The position numbers and the translations under genes were made by a program. The notes under the pieces were generated by a model. It saw nothing but the letters and a program-made list of their open reading frames with translations. It was not told the origin of the DNA and searched no databases. A stretch of DNA of 64,000 bases from Siphonodentalium dalli. Its lineage: Eukaryota > Mollusca > Scaphopoda > Gadilida > Siphonodentaliidae. Of the stretch, positions 33,835 through 45,757 are shown in pieces. The stretch is from NCBI GenBank assembly GCA_032622095.1, contig CP136068.1:156451151-156515150 (forward strand). Reading direction: 5' to 3'. Each line of letters opens with the position of its first letter. Within the stretch, counting starts at the first letter, position 1.

Positions 33835-35609
33835 AAACTATTAATTTTATTTGGCCTAATTATCAATACAGCCTCTGCAGTAGTTCGTGCGAAATTGAAA
33901 TTACCTTCCTCTTTTACCATGCACACTCTGACATCATTGATTTGGCATCATTTTTATGAAATGATGCGGATCATAAAACAAGATCCTGATCCTAAATTAA
34001 AGGACGGGTGCCTTGAGGGGTCAAAGCGCATTGAGGATTACATTTGGGGGTACACAGATTGCGACATTTCAGATTAAAAATTCCATGCCGAATGCTTCTA
34101 CCAATTATTTCGCGTCAAACACTCACAAACGACTTACTCCTTATATGTTAAAATTCATAGATGTTGCCCCCAAATTAAAGGAAAGTTTAGATTTCCCATT
34201 GGCACGTTTTCAAGCGGAAGCTGGCGAACACGCCAATTACGACCACGCCCGGGCATACTATAATCATAGTATGAAAAGGGGTGGTCGTGATAGAAATGAT
34301 ACAATGCTTGGGTTATTCCAAAGAACTTGGAATAACCTGAGTTATGAAATAACACATTGTTCTGCAGATGTAAATGCCAAAGATGCCTTCATTATACCCC
34401 CACTTTCGAAGAATGGGGGGTATACTGGATTGACTGCGTCCGTCGGTCACGCTTTCTCCTTCTGTGTGTCCGTCCGTCCTCATAACTCGAACAACTATGA
34501 ACCGATTTCAATAATTTTTTGTATGCAATCTCATTAGGACGGTCTCTCCGCATGATGCTAATTGCGGTTCGGTCCGACCTTTTTTTTTCAAGTTACGCCT
34601 CTTTTTCGACTTATTTTGACTTAGAAAATTCTGTCCGACTTAATAACTTTAACAAATATGAACCGATTTCAATAATTTTAGGTATACATGCTTCTCACAA
34701 TACCCTCTCTACATGATGCGGCTAGGGATTGGCCCAGACTGTTTTTCGTAATATTACACTTCATTTTCGACCTATTTTGACTTAGAAAATTATGTCTGAC
34801 TTAATAACTTTAACAAATATGAACAGATTTGAATAATTTTTTCTGTACAAGCTTTTTGCGACACAATATCGATATTATTAGTCCGAATTTTTCTTTAAAG
34901 TTAAAAATCTTTTTTGTTGAGTTTACGGATAATGCGGGTTGGAATTTGCCACGGTGGGGGTATGCTAGCACTCGAGTGCACACCTCTTGTTAAATGGTAG
35001 TACAATATCGGGTGATGATAATACAATATCGGGTGAAGACAATACAATATCAGGTAAACGAAATGCTAATAAAATTGGATGTTTTGATGGAAAATTTGTT
35101 TTGATCGGGAATGTGCCAAAATCGGTAAAAATCGTTTATCGCAAGTTGACATAAAAACCATGATAGAGCGTAATGGCGGTTGTGTGGCAAGTGCTGTACC
35201 AGCGTCGTCGAAAACAGAATTGATGAAAAAATATACCGTAGTTTCGTCAGAAATTAAAAGTAAAAAAATTCCTTTAGATGTATTAAATTCGCTTGCCAGG
35301 GGGCACCCAATTGTTTCTTATCAGTTTATTGTCATTGATTCCGTCGAAAAAGGTGAACATCTTAGTAATGACGAGTATTTAATCGACACGAGTACGCTTC
35401 TGCGTGTTCTTCCTGTTTCGTCGTTGTTAGAAAGGCATTCAAAGAAGCCAAAATGTGTTACATTAATCAGAAAACGTAAGAAAAAATTCATAATACCAAA
35501 GCTTAATAACCCGGTTAAAAAAAAAGTACAGGGCGTCACACTGCTGTTTTTTACGCACAGAAAATGCGGGAAAGCAGAAGTAGCCCGAATGATCAGTTGT
35601 TCTTTTAAA
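33835..35609 (+). pseudogene. Decayed transposase-like gene, 3' part, with C-terminal BRCT-like domain
   Basis: The frame at 33840-34077 reads LRNKLLILFGLIINTASAVV and WGYTDCD. After a frame change, 34080-34393 reads LTPYMLKFIDVAPKLKESL and ARFQAEAGEHANYDHARAYY, like the block around the last catalytic Glu of large DDE transposases. A 600-bp repeat interrupts (34394-34994). Then come three NTISG repeats and a segment that fits a BRCT fold: GCFDGKFVLIGNVPKS, IERNGGCVAS, KYTVVSSEIKSKKIPLDVLN, and GHPIVSYQFIVIDSVEKGEH (35075-35387). One frameshift lies near 35155. A basic tail with RKRKKKF follows and the frame ends at 35609. BRCT assignment is by pattern (GGxV, TVVxS, PIVSYxF). The fusion is inferred from collinearity. 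Confidence 0.5.
34394..34994. mobile_element. 600-bp dispersed repeat with GGGGGTAT termini inserted in the BRCT/transposase pseudogene
   Basis: It starts TATACCCCCACTTTCGAAG and ends GGTGGGGGTATGCTAGCAC, an inverted pair. Inside are about three units of CGATTTCAATAATTTT and TTTTGACTTAGAAAATT with a period near 165 bp. It lies in the middle of a coding trace. Confidence 0.65.
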
Positions 35610-36650
35610 TAATCAACGGAGATTTACAAAAAGTGTTTTGCAATATTTAAAACTTTGAATCCCGAACAAATGCAGTCCATATCCGAGGAGTGTCAATTAG
35701 TCAATATACTGAGCTGGCAATTTTTAATGTGCTTTAATCTCTGACCTGTTATTTTTGTCCTGTTATGCCGTTTTTTGTGTACTGATGAATATAAAATATA
35801 TCATTTATATCTAAATAAAATATTGATAGACATTATTTCTTCATTACATTCACACAGTGACATGGTTGGGGGGGGGGGGGGGGGGGGGGGGTGGGGCTCC
35901 ATTGGAGTGGTGTCCGTTCCCTCGCATGCCAGTGCCTGGATGGTAGCATTTTCTCAATGGATCAATAGTATCGTGGTCATAAAGTGGCAATATATTAATA
36001 TATATCTATACACCTTGACACGCAGTATAACATAATTTTGTGTTTAACATTGAAATCAATTTGACTGAGGAAAAATCTGGCCGGTGTTAATTAACTCTTA
36101 TTCCTCAACGACAACGATGTTATTTGTTTGACTTAATTGTGTGGCATACATGTATGCACTATAGTATAGTGGAGTTATGTGATAATAAAAGTGGGATTTC
36201 TTGTGAAATCGCCGCGTTGTCTCGGAATACCACAACGGATAACGGCGATCGTTTTCAAATTGTTTTTAATTTATATTTTGAAGAAATCAAAATGTGCAGT
36301 CGTGCACAGAAAGGGTCATGCATCTATGCCATTGATTAAAGAACTCCGAAGTTTTCAGATAGAGTTAATATATAGACAAATATAAACGCTCTTTATCACA
36401 TCACCCTCTGCCTCTCTCGAAAATATGTTAATGGAGCGTGTGTTCCAGTCTCATTTTCTGCAAATATAGTACTGTAACATGCAATTATTACGGCACGTTT
36501 TATTACGGCATTCCTTCTGTTTTTGACGGAGGTGAATAGTTTAACAGCATATCCACCGTGAACGACGGGCGTATCTTTAAATGCAATAGTTATGAACAAA
36601 ATCTTGTTGAATTTGTCTTTTTATATATTTTAAAAGATTATTCTGCGAAA
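35610..36650. other. Intergenic; 24-base G run at 35868-35891
   Basis: The uninterrupted G24 tract is followed by TGGGG. The rest is AT-rich without a supported gene. Confidence 0.5.
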
Positions 36651-36658
36651 ACCCCGTG

Positions 36659-37173
36659 CCAATGAATTTTCTTAAATATGCGAGTCGCCCACAGGTCGCC
36701 TCGCATATATAAGATAATGCATCAGCACAACATGCAAAATATTGGCCGTGTAAGGTAGTTCATTGTTTTATATATGCACGTCTACCCATGGAGAACTCAC
36801 AGGTCGCCTCGCATATATAAGATAATGCATCGGCACAACATGCAAAATATTGGCCGTGTAAGGTAGTTCATTGTTTTATATATGCACGTCTACCCATGGA
36901 GAACTCACAGGTCGCCTCGCATATATAAGATAATGCATCGGCACAACATGCAATATATTGGCTGTGTAAGGTAGTTCATTGTTTTATATATGCACGTCGT
37001 GTAAGGTAGTTCATTGTTTTATATATGCACGTCGTGTAAGGTAGTTCATTGTTTTATATATGCACGTCGTGTAAGGTAGTTCATTGTTTTATATATGCAC
37101 GTCGTGTAAGGTAGTTCATTGTTTTATATATGCACGTCGTGTAAGGTAGTTCATTGTTTTATATATGCACGTC
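36659..37173. repeat. Degenerate hairpin expanded into tandem arrays (108-bp and 35-bp units)
   Basis: A worn hairpin (36659-36725) leads into units that start CAGGTCGCCTCGCATATATA at 36692, 36800 and 36908 (period 108). These change into six copies of GTGTAAGGTAGTTCATTGTT with ATATATGCACGTC (starts at 36964, 36999, 37034, 37069, 37104, 37139; period 35). Confidence 0.85.
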
Positions 37174-38318
37174 TACCCATGGGGAACAATCCGCTACACT
37201 GACTGAGCTATGTGAAAAATAAAGTGAAAATATTGTATCCGTAAGTTGTTATGGACTCTTTTTGGTCGAGGTTTAGTTTTCGTGTTAATATTATAGCAGA
37301 AAAAGTCATATCGTCGTTGTACTGATTATAATTCATCCAAGCAAAGAGGGACCCAATCTACAAAGAGACCGCCAAACAATGGGCTGGTAATTGTCATAAT
37401 TACATAATGAGTAGTTAGATGTATGTCTCGATAATGCATGGGTTGATCATTGCCACCGATTACATAACGGGATTAAGTATCTCGATACTGCCGACGGGAA
37501 GTACAATTGCACACACAGGCTGTTGTGTGTGTTATTTTTGTGACTTTATAGAATGCCTGAATTTAAATAAGATACTGAGTAGATATAACGTCAAAATATA
37601 TATCTTTAATAACCCTATCAAAGATATGGAAACGGAATTTAAAATACAATGTAGAGTTATGCATGTAGTATGCTTTTTCCAGGAGAGCAAAATGTATGTT
37701 AGTGTTATTTCTGTTCTAGGTTCATGCGTTCGTTTTCAGAAATGTTGGAAGACGATGTAATAAAGAGCGTTTTCTAATATAATAATACTATTCCGTTCAA
37801 TTGACGATTTTGTTTTCGCGTGACACGATATTGTCCTGATAATTGTCGAGTATCAATGGCGGTAATTATTTGTCCTTTATTTTTAGCTGGATGTACAGTG
37901 ACTGTATCTCAAGATGTTGGCCGGTAATTGGGTATCGATATATCAGTATCGGCATACCACAATGAAAATGTCACAAATAATCCCTTTAAACATCATGCAA
38001 ATCACCAAATGTGTCGCCAATAGTATGTATCTAGGTTATCCCATAGTAACAAGCTGTATATATTTTGAGAAGATCACGTACGTAATATATTATCCAAACA
38101 ATCGTGTAAATTAATCAATGGGAATCCATGGAGAAATATTAGGGGTATATTGGATAAGCTTTTTAATATACAATTTTATATCACAATGAACATATATGCG
38201 ACAAGTTCGAACGTCGGGGACGGGACCAGAGGTTGGTGTGATTTCCCGTTCATGCGGTAACTTAATATTTCGATCACAGAATGTTCAAAAAATGAAAATA
38301 TATGAGTGAAATATAGTT
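37174..38318. other. Intergenic, nothing recognised
   Basis: AT-rich. The short open frames have no motif or splice context. Confidence 0.4.
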
Positions 38319-38670
38319 GGCTCAACTTACTTTGTAAGTTTGAGCTATTGCCATGGGTTGGCGTCCGTCGTCCATGTGTCCGTCGACAATTTCCTTTGGA
38401 GCGGGCTACAGGTTGTATCTTTGGTCTGATATTTATGAAACTTGTCATGAATGTTGATATTGACATGTAGATGGGAATGAGATATTTTGGGGGTCATTCA
38501 GCCAAAAAACATGGCCGCTGGCGACCATCTTGGATTTCAAAATGGACGCGGGCTACAGGCCGTACTGTCTGATCTTAATAAAAGTTATCATGGATGCTGA
38601 CATTGAGATGAAGATAGAAACGAGTCATTTTAGGGTCATTCGGGGAAAAATATGGCCTCCAATGGCCAAT
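38319..38670 (+). repeat. Dispersed repeat headed by a GCTCAACTTAC hairpin
   Basis: AGCTCAACTTACTTTGTAAG and TTTGAGCT form a small hairpin, followed by TGCCATGGGTTGGCGTCCG, GGGCTACAGGTTGTATCTTT and CATGGCCGCTGGCGACCATC. Other copies lie at 47535-47950 and, partial, at 40060-40190. Confidence 0.7.
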
Positions 38671-38677
38671 TTGGTTT

Positions 38678-39108
38678 TTATGTTTACCCATACCATGTAT
38701 GGTAAACATAGTGTCGTTGTCCGGATTGACCACTCGTCGTTCGTCCGTCCGTCTGTCCGTCCGTCTGTCTGTCCGTCTGTCCGTCCGTAGACACTTCACG
38801 TGTAATGCGATAACTCAAACATTTTCTATCCAATCAGAAGCAAATTTTGTATATGGGTATATCAGCCCAAAATACAGATCAAGTTCGAATTTGGGTTTGA
38901 TCCGAGTTTTTGTTACAGAGTTATGGCCCTTTTTCTACTTAGAATTCACACATTCTGCCATAACTCAAACATTTTTTATCTGATTGGAACCAAATTTGGT
39001 ATGTGAGTTTCACAGCCCAAAATACAGATCTAGTTCGAATATGGGTTTGATCCGATTTATTTTAAAGGAGTTATGACCCTTTTTCGAAGAAAAAATTGAT
39101 TTTAAAAA
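38678..39108 (+). repeat. Composite repeat, inverted relative of 8440-9290
   Basis: It starts with the CCATACCATGTATGG palindrome, then GTCGTTGTCCGGATTGACCA, a GTCCGTCCGTCT tract, then two units of the 150-bp core (TAACTCAAACATTTT...ATCTGATTGGAACCAAATTTG). Confidence 0.75.
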
Positions 39109-40285
39109 ATATATATTTTTTACTTTTATAATAATAATAAAAAAAATGTCATTGACATTGTCATTTGTTTTCATTTAGATATTGATGATTATGATACAAG
39201 TTGATAAAAAGATTTCCAATGTGTCCCTTTAATTTTTTTAAATAATTAAAAACAATTATAACCATTATAACTCTGCCAAGGGTACCCCGAATCACCACAC
39301 CAAATTTGATTAAATCGGTCCAAAATCTTGTGTTATGTACTGGTAAATCTGTTTGGAGCAACATTAAATCCAATTCACCAATTGCATTTGGACTACTTAG
39401 CTATTGATAAAGCTATATTATTTTCTGATGTCTCTTATGCCAATGTGCAAATAATCTGATAAAGAAGCCTGTGGTATCTAATTTAAAATAAAGATTCAAC
39501 AATAAACATCACATGATATTAACAGTAGACTTGGACATCTGTGCTGCAGAGTTATATCTTCAGATGGTCTGATATCATTATAATTGTTATTGGTTTAATA
39601 GAGGTCAGTGTTCAACATAAACAATTCCTGTGATTTTTTGACAGCTGTGCTATATAATTGATATTAATGGGTCAGTGGTGATGTTGCTTATCTGTATACT
39701 AGGACACATTATTATTGTAAACTTAAATTGGACTCTCTTAACCCAAGTATTCCATGTCCAGGGCACACCTACACATTTAACCCACGGACTTGCTGGCTGT
39801 GGTGGTTTAGCATTACAGATCCTGTACCAGTGCATTCTCTTATATAAATGCCAGTGACCCATAAATTCCAATAATTTGTGTTATGTACATTTGTCTATAA
39901 TAGTACATAACAGTATACTCTATAATTCAACACCAAAACTCTCATTTATCCGATCATATTAAATTTTTATTGCCAAGGGATGGGTTAACATCTGCCGATC
40001 GTGATCGGCCTCTCGTTACTCTTTGTATGACTAAATATTTCTACAAAATCCATTAACATGGGCTGCAGCCCCATCTGTTTGGTTGATCTTCATGAAATTT
40101 GTCATGGATGTTGACATTGACATGTAGATGAGATCGACTCATTTTGGGGTCATTCGGCCAAAAAAACATAGCCGCTGGTGGATATATATAGTTCTATTCG
40201 TTTGAGGGACGAATTAGAATGGAACTGATTTCTCCGAGGGGTTAATGTTTGATTGGGTAATCAAGCTGTTGATATATTGTAGCGC
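39109..40285. repeat. Mixed repeat DNA
   Basis: It contains a half hairpin at about 39828 (CCAGTGCATTCTCTTATATA) beside coding-like traces RICNAKPPQPASPW on the minus strand, the inverted copy of the 7830 repeat (39850-40020), and a piece of the GCTACAGG-type repeat (40060-40190). No gene is supported. Confidence 0.5.
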
Positions 40286-41929
40286 ATGATTGCGCGTAGT
40301 TTGGTACTCAGCACGAATTGTGTGAGGTATCGTCAATCCGTGCTGATTGGTTCAGGGTCATTCGCACCTGTAGAGACACGGCGATCGGTTGTTAATTTTA
40401 AGGATATATATATAAGTTTAGACTTGTTTGTACATCCAGTACACGTATACATGCAAGGTGACGCATATGATATATATAGAAACTTCTGCTAACAATTTCT
40501 ACGTAACTCGTTTTCGCAAAAATATTGAATTTACCACTACGATAACATACACACGAAGCCTAAGAGTATTATAGTATAGTATATGCATGACATACTATTT
40601 GAGATCATTGTCTGGTTATAATAATGATGCGCATTCATGTCTATATATGTATATATATATTGAATGTTTTTTCTTTATTTTTCTAGTTGTTTTGTCCTCG
40701 ACTGCGGATATTGGTGGTGGCGTATGTATGGGCTGAGGATGTGACGATTAATTCATATGAGTGTGTTCATCTTTAATTTATATCGTGGTTTTAACGGTGA
40801 TTAATTATCAGCCGGAGTATTAATATAAAGATCTGTGCCCGTGTGTTCTTGATCGGTATCGATCTACAGAGCTCCATGATATGTTCATGATATGTGTTAA
40901 GTTATTCTGGTATCTTGAAGCTTGGAGGGATGATTATCCCAGATTCTTGATTATGTGCTTTCTATGTATGCAGGGTGTGCTTGTGCCTGGTATAAGCGGT
41001 ATCGCTAAGCATGATGGCTGTTTTGTGGCGTATGCCTGAAGCTATCGGTGTTTTTTCAGCAGTATTGCTGGATGGTTTTTGGCATATTCTGTCAACGTTC
41101 TATGATACATGTGAACGGAATGTCAGGATGTTGGAAGAGACGTTATGGGAATGCTGCCAGTATCCGTAGTCCAAGGATCGAAACGACTTAACTTCCTGTT
41201 TAAATTGAGCACAAAATAAATTCGCTGTGCCCTCAGGGGGCTTCCTATGTATGTTGTGTTTGTTTATTTCCCAAACAAACATTGGGGTCTCGGAGAACTT
41301 GAAATCAACTCACTAAATCCTTTCAAGTTGGCACTCTTGATTTGATTTGATTTGTTAGGGTTTAACGTCGTTCTAGCCGCCAGGTTGTCAATTTTACTGG
41401 TGGAGGAAAGACCATGCAGAGTCATAGTAAATAATTGCAATTTATTCTATGATTTATGCCATGCATATATAAGAGAATTCACTGTTACAATCTTTTTCAA
41501 GAAGCTCCATTCACGAATGAAAGGGTTGGGGCGGGGGCAAAGTTATGTGTTTCAGCATAGCATAACGCTTAATAATAGCTATACAAATGTCCCCGGGAAC
41601 TAAAGATATTACCGGTGATGTGGAAATATCGTCGCTTGTTTTGTTTTTTTAATAAGAAACCAGTGAAAGTGAACATAAATATTTTTTTATTTATCATATA
41701 CTAAACTTTACAATGGAAACATATATAAATAAACAAAATAAACATACAAAACAAACAAAGGCCAGTTAATTCAACATTACAATAACTCAAATCCTTTGAG
41801 ACGGCAAGATGGTATGTCAACAAATGACAACAAGACTGATCGCTGTCTGTTGGTGTACAAAGTTATATCTGCCTTCCTACATTCATCGATGCTTATTCTA
41901 ACTACTGCGTCATGCTTACTTTTTATACG
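40286..41929. other. Intergenic; small repeat tail at 41338-41400
   Basis: TTGATTTGATTTGATTTGTT followed by AGGGTTTAACGTCG looks like a retroelement 3' tail. A half hairpin (GCATATATAAGAGAATTCAC) is at 41462. Nothing else is recognised. Confidence 0.4.
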
Positions 41930-42875
41930 CCCTTTTGAAAAAAAGGCCGTATTATAGTATTGGTCTGTCCGTCCGGGAGGGCGTCCGTTAACCTGTTGTC
42001 CGGATGATAACTTTAGTTAGAGTGAACCAAAATTAGTAAAATTTGGTATGTGGGTTTATTAGCCAAAAAGTCAGTTCAAGTTCGAATTTGGGTTCCGCCC
42101 GCCAATTTTCACCGGAGTTATGCCCCTTATTTAACGTTTTTTGACTTAGAAAATCCTTGAAATTTGTTGTCCGGATGATAACTTTAGTATAGTTTATCGG
42201 AATGAATCCAAATTTGGTATATTACTTTCTCCCACCAAAACACAGGTCAAGTTCGAACTTGGGTTCTGTCCGACCATTTTTGGCAGAGTTATGCCCCTTT
42301 TTCAACTCAGAAAATTCAGTTTTCCTTATGTTTTTTGGTTTCCGGATGATAACTCGATTTTGGAATGTTTATACGCAAAACCCGTTTTTTTGTGGATTAC
42401 ATATGTCGAAATAAAGCTCAAGTCCGAATTTCGATTTAATCCGATAATGTTTGCGAGAGTTATGGCCCCTTTTTTTTACGTAATTTGACTTAGAAAATCC
42501 CTGAAATTTGTTGTCCGGATGATAACTTTAGTTAGAATGAACCGATTTCAATCAAATTTGGTATGTGGGTTTATTAGGATAAAAGACAGCTCAAGTTCGA
42601 ATTTGGGTTCCGTCCGCCAATTTTCACCGGAGTTATGCCCCTTATTTGACGTAATTTGACTTAGAAAATCCCTGAAATTTGTTGTCCGGATGATTACTTT
42701 ACTAGAGCTTATCGGATTCAATGATAATTTGGAATAATACTTTCTCCCACCAAAACACAGGTCAAGTTCAAATTTGAGTTCAGTCCGCCAATTTTTACCA
42801 GAGTTATGCCCCTTTTTTACCAGTTTCCGCCGACCCAAGATAGGGCGTATATTGCACGCCCAGCGTAGCTCTTGT
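41930..42875. repeat. Composite repeat with about 170-bp tandem core, TACGCCC/GGGCGTA ends
   Basis: TTGTCCGGATGATAACTTTA recurs at about 41995, 42165, 42510 and 42680. The ends TTTATACGCCCTTTTG and ATAGGGCGTATATTGC are roughly inverted. About five diverged units. Confidence 0.75.
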
Positions 42876-43354
42876 TCGTAACTGCCCTGAAAGGAAAAGA
42901 GTTAAATAACTAACAAAATAAATCACAATTTATTATATTTTACTATTTAACCTCAGTAAAGATATTGTTAAAGTTATCCTACTGGCGTTGTTCTTAATCC
43001 CTATTTTTGAACGGGTATTAGCATTATATGACAATTTTGTTTGTATGTGTTCGAGACTACACTATTGTTTACACTAAAGTGATCCTCGCCTTGTGCGTGA
43101 ATTGAAAGACTCCCATTTACATCTGTTCGTGTATATGGTCACCCATCCGATGGGAACTTGCACGTATATTTCTATTTTTATGGGAGTCACCAATATACAA
43201 CTACGCTCTGACGATCTCCATAAAGACTGTTTGATTTGGTTTTGAAGAAAACACGACAATTTCAAACACGACAATTCCAGTCAGCAATGTGTTCTGATCA
43301 AATTAGATATTACTAAAATAAGTAACTATAGGTGACAATAACAGTTAAACTTAC

Positions 43355-44616
43355 CTCTCTGTATAGCTCGTCTGTTTCCGTAGGCACCAAATCATATGAA
43401 CACATTGTCTGCCCATTCGTAATATCCCGGTATCTAGGATTCTATTCAATGTAGAGTGTCGCGTAAAATGGAGTATGTTGATTTTTTCTCCTGGTAGTTG
43501 AAACACCCTATATTCCAGTAAGATTGGGTCAATCTGAAAATATACACACACTTTCTAGGTACTGGAATATAAATCAATACATTTTAAATATGGTCGGCAG
43601 CATATTTGTTATCCACGGAGAACAATAACAATGAGTCTAATTTGCCAGTTTACTTTTCTGCAAGTTATAACCATTTTCACGTAAACACCAAAATACGAAT
43701 TTCCTCTATAAGTGTATAATGAATAATAATGAATTTAACGAGTTGACTGAATTTGAGCTGAGGTGGGTTTACCATGTCAACCACTTTTGACACAATTCAC
43801 GAATGATCATATGGATGCCAAGTCCATCGTTCAAAAATAAGCTAAATAAACACAAAGAGATATGCGACGTTTGTGCTCATTCGCGATGATCACTTTGCTA
43901 AACTATGAAACAGGAATTTGTACGATAAATGTTTTACTCACGGGAACAGTGTGGCCTTGTTCGCATCGAATCGACGTTTTGTAGTTCTTGTTACAGATAG
44001 TTACTCTTCCGTCAGTGTAGCCTTGTCGGATGGCTGCAAGGATACTGGACTCTGATGCTCCTAACTTTGTGGCAGCAGTTGAAATTGAAAAACAACCATC
44101 GACTAGAACGAGAAAAATACAAACATTAATTGTTTGATGTGCCAATCGGGTCTGCTAAATAAACTAAAAAAGTGGAGCTTATAACAGTGACACTCATTGC
44201 CGTGTGAATTTCAGTTTAATTTTATAATATAGCCTCCAAAGACAATAATAAATGTTTGGTCGCACAATGAAAATAAGATCCAAAACGTTTTTAATTTGGG
44301 TAGACTGATATGGCTTAATCTTGGGCGACAGATTTTGAGAACAATAGGTTCCAGTTTTTCGTTCTTAAAGCAGCAAGTATAATTTATTTGTGGTAAATTA
44401 TCCACGTAAAATTATATCCGAAATTATTCGTGTTTTATGTTGCCAAACAGAACTCCCACCACTATACCGACTATAAATGACAAACACTGAATTCAACTAC
44501 AGTCTATATATATATTTATCTTAGCAATTATAATATAGCTCACCTGGAAAGTCCGGGTCGTGTCTCAGAATTTTGACTATCCTGTAACTTAAACGTTCGA
44601 GATATTTAACAGACAT
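43355..44616 (-). CDS. RNA 2'-phosphotransferase-like protein (Tpt1/KptA family), three exons, 3' end not found
   Basis: The family removes a 2'-phosphate from spliced tRNA using NAD+. Exon 1 (44616-44544) encodes MSVKYLERLSYRIVKILRHD and ends CCAG|GTGAG. Exon 2 (44102-43942) adds VDGCFSISTAATKLGASESS, then IRCEQGHTVP before the donor GTGAGT. Exon 3 (43533-43355) reads NILHFTRHSTLNRILDTGIL then RMGRQCVHM. Phases 1 and 0 join cleanly, giving 137 codons. LRHDPDFPVDG, the IRxxQGH block and R-x-x-VH are in family order, with Arg-His and two further Arg as in the active site. HGT is replaced by HFT. About 60 C-terminal residues are missing; a possible further exon at 43246-43083 does not continue the pattern. 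It is divergent from the BEN gene. The family call is firm; activity is uncertain. Confidence 0.65.
43534..43941. other. Intron 2 of the Tpt1-like gene
   Basis: It is bounded by GTGAGT and TTTTCAG on the minus strand; no repeat is recognised inside. Confidence 0.5.
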
Positions 44617-45757
44617 GGCGAGCGATTTTATTTTATTTTAATGCTGGGGTATTTAATAAGCTTAGTATACGAAAGACCAGTAGTATGATTCGTATCACCA
44701 GCCAACTACAATTTATACCATAAATCTAGCATCCTTGTAAATACAAACCTCGGCGGAGTTCATCGTAGTAAGCCCGCCTTATGCTGGCGGCCGACACAAT
44801 CGTGGATAGTGTACAAACAAGCGCAGGCGAAAGGGCCTCATCGGTGGCTGTTCACAATTGCTCTGTCGGCAACCCGGAGTGTCGGCGGGAAAGCAAAATA
44901 AAAACCCGGCATAGTTCACTTGTGCCATCATAGTAAGCCTGCCTTATATGATGGCGGCCGACAACATCGTTGATAGTTGAAACAAGCGCAGGCAAAACTT
45001 TGCAGGTGCTAATGCCGACAAACCTGAGTGTCGGAAAGCGGCAAAACAAAAAAGAAAACAATACTGATTCACGAGCGGTGAAAAACAAATTCAACCCATG
45101 TGACAGGTATAACTCGTTGTTACTTTGGATACGATATGCATATCCGTTGTTACTTTGGATACGATATGCATATCCGTTACAATAGTCATCATGAACACCA
45201 GTCGACTTAAACATCTCCGTAATAATTATAATATTACGTCGACACGAATTAATGTAAAAACCCATTTCCAGAACAACTGGGCTTCCCCCAATATCGTGAC
45301 GTCATACTGATGTCACAGACATTCCAAATAAGGAATAATTTATGCATGCGGCTGTATTGGAATGTTACGAGAGGCAGAGATTTACAGAACACTGAATATC
45401 GGCATCGGTTATTTCGCCGCCGATCAGAATCATGCCATTTGTCAAAAGTGTTTTTCTTTAATGAAGCAGCTGGTCAAAATCAATATGACTATTAAAACTA
45501 ACTTTAAATCAGTGCCACATGACCGAGTTAAACGACTATTGCGTTCGCCGTATACAGATGACACCTGAGCTATTTTCACGGGACACGCGCAGCTGTTATC
45601 GGTTAGCCAATCGGGGTTAGCGGTTTCTGGTACCGCTTCCAATCAAAACAAGGAATTTCCTGGTATATCCCCAAGTCTGGAAATAGCTTTCCGGGCCAGT
45701 CCTGTTCGACTCAGATGAATTTATATGATATACTGAGTCAAAATTTATGTCGACTGC
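44617..45757. promoter_or_regulatory. Divergent spacer between the Tpt1-like and BEN genes, with a duplicated GC-richer block
   Basis: Blocks at 44761-44905 and 44931-45055 are imperfect direct copies (CATAGTAAGCCTGCCTTAT, GGCGGCCGACA, AACAAGCGCAGGC, GAGTGTCGG). A 30-bp perfect tandem pair (GTTGTTACTTTGGATACGAT) lies at 45116-45175. Transcription leaves in both directions, so shared control is possible; that is inference. Confidence 0.5.

Noticed and set aside
36964-37173. CRISPR-like regular repeats
   Set aside because: The units are contiguous 35-bp tandem copies without spacers, in a eukaryotic genome.
38530-38799. Open frames with VRPSVCPSV or TDRRTDRRTD repeats
   Set aside because: They are translations of a GTCCGTCCGTCT tract in a non-coding repeat.
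43083-43246. Fourth exon of the Tpt1-like gene
   Set aside because: An AACAG acceptor exists, but the phase-compatible frame stops after 12 codons and the open frame does not match the family's C-terminal block; left as unproven.
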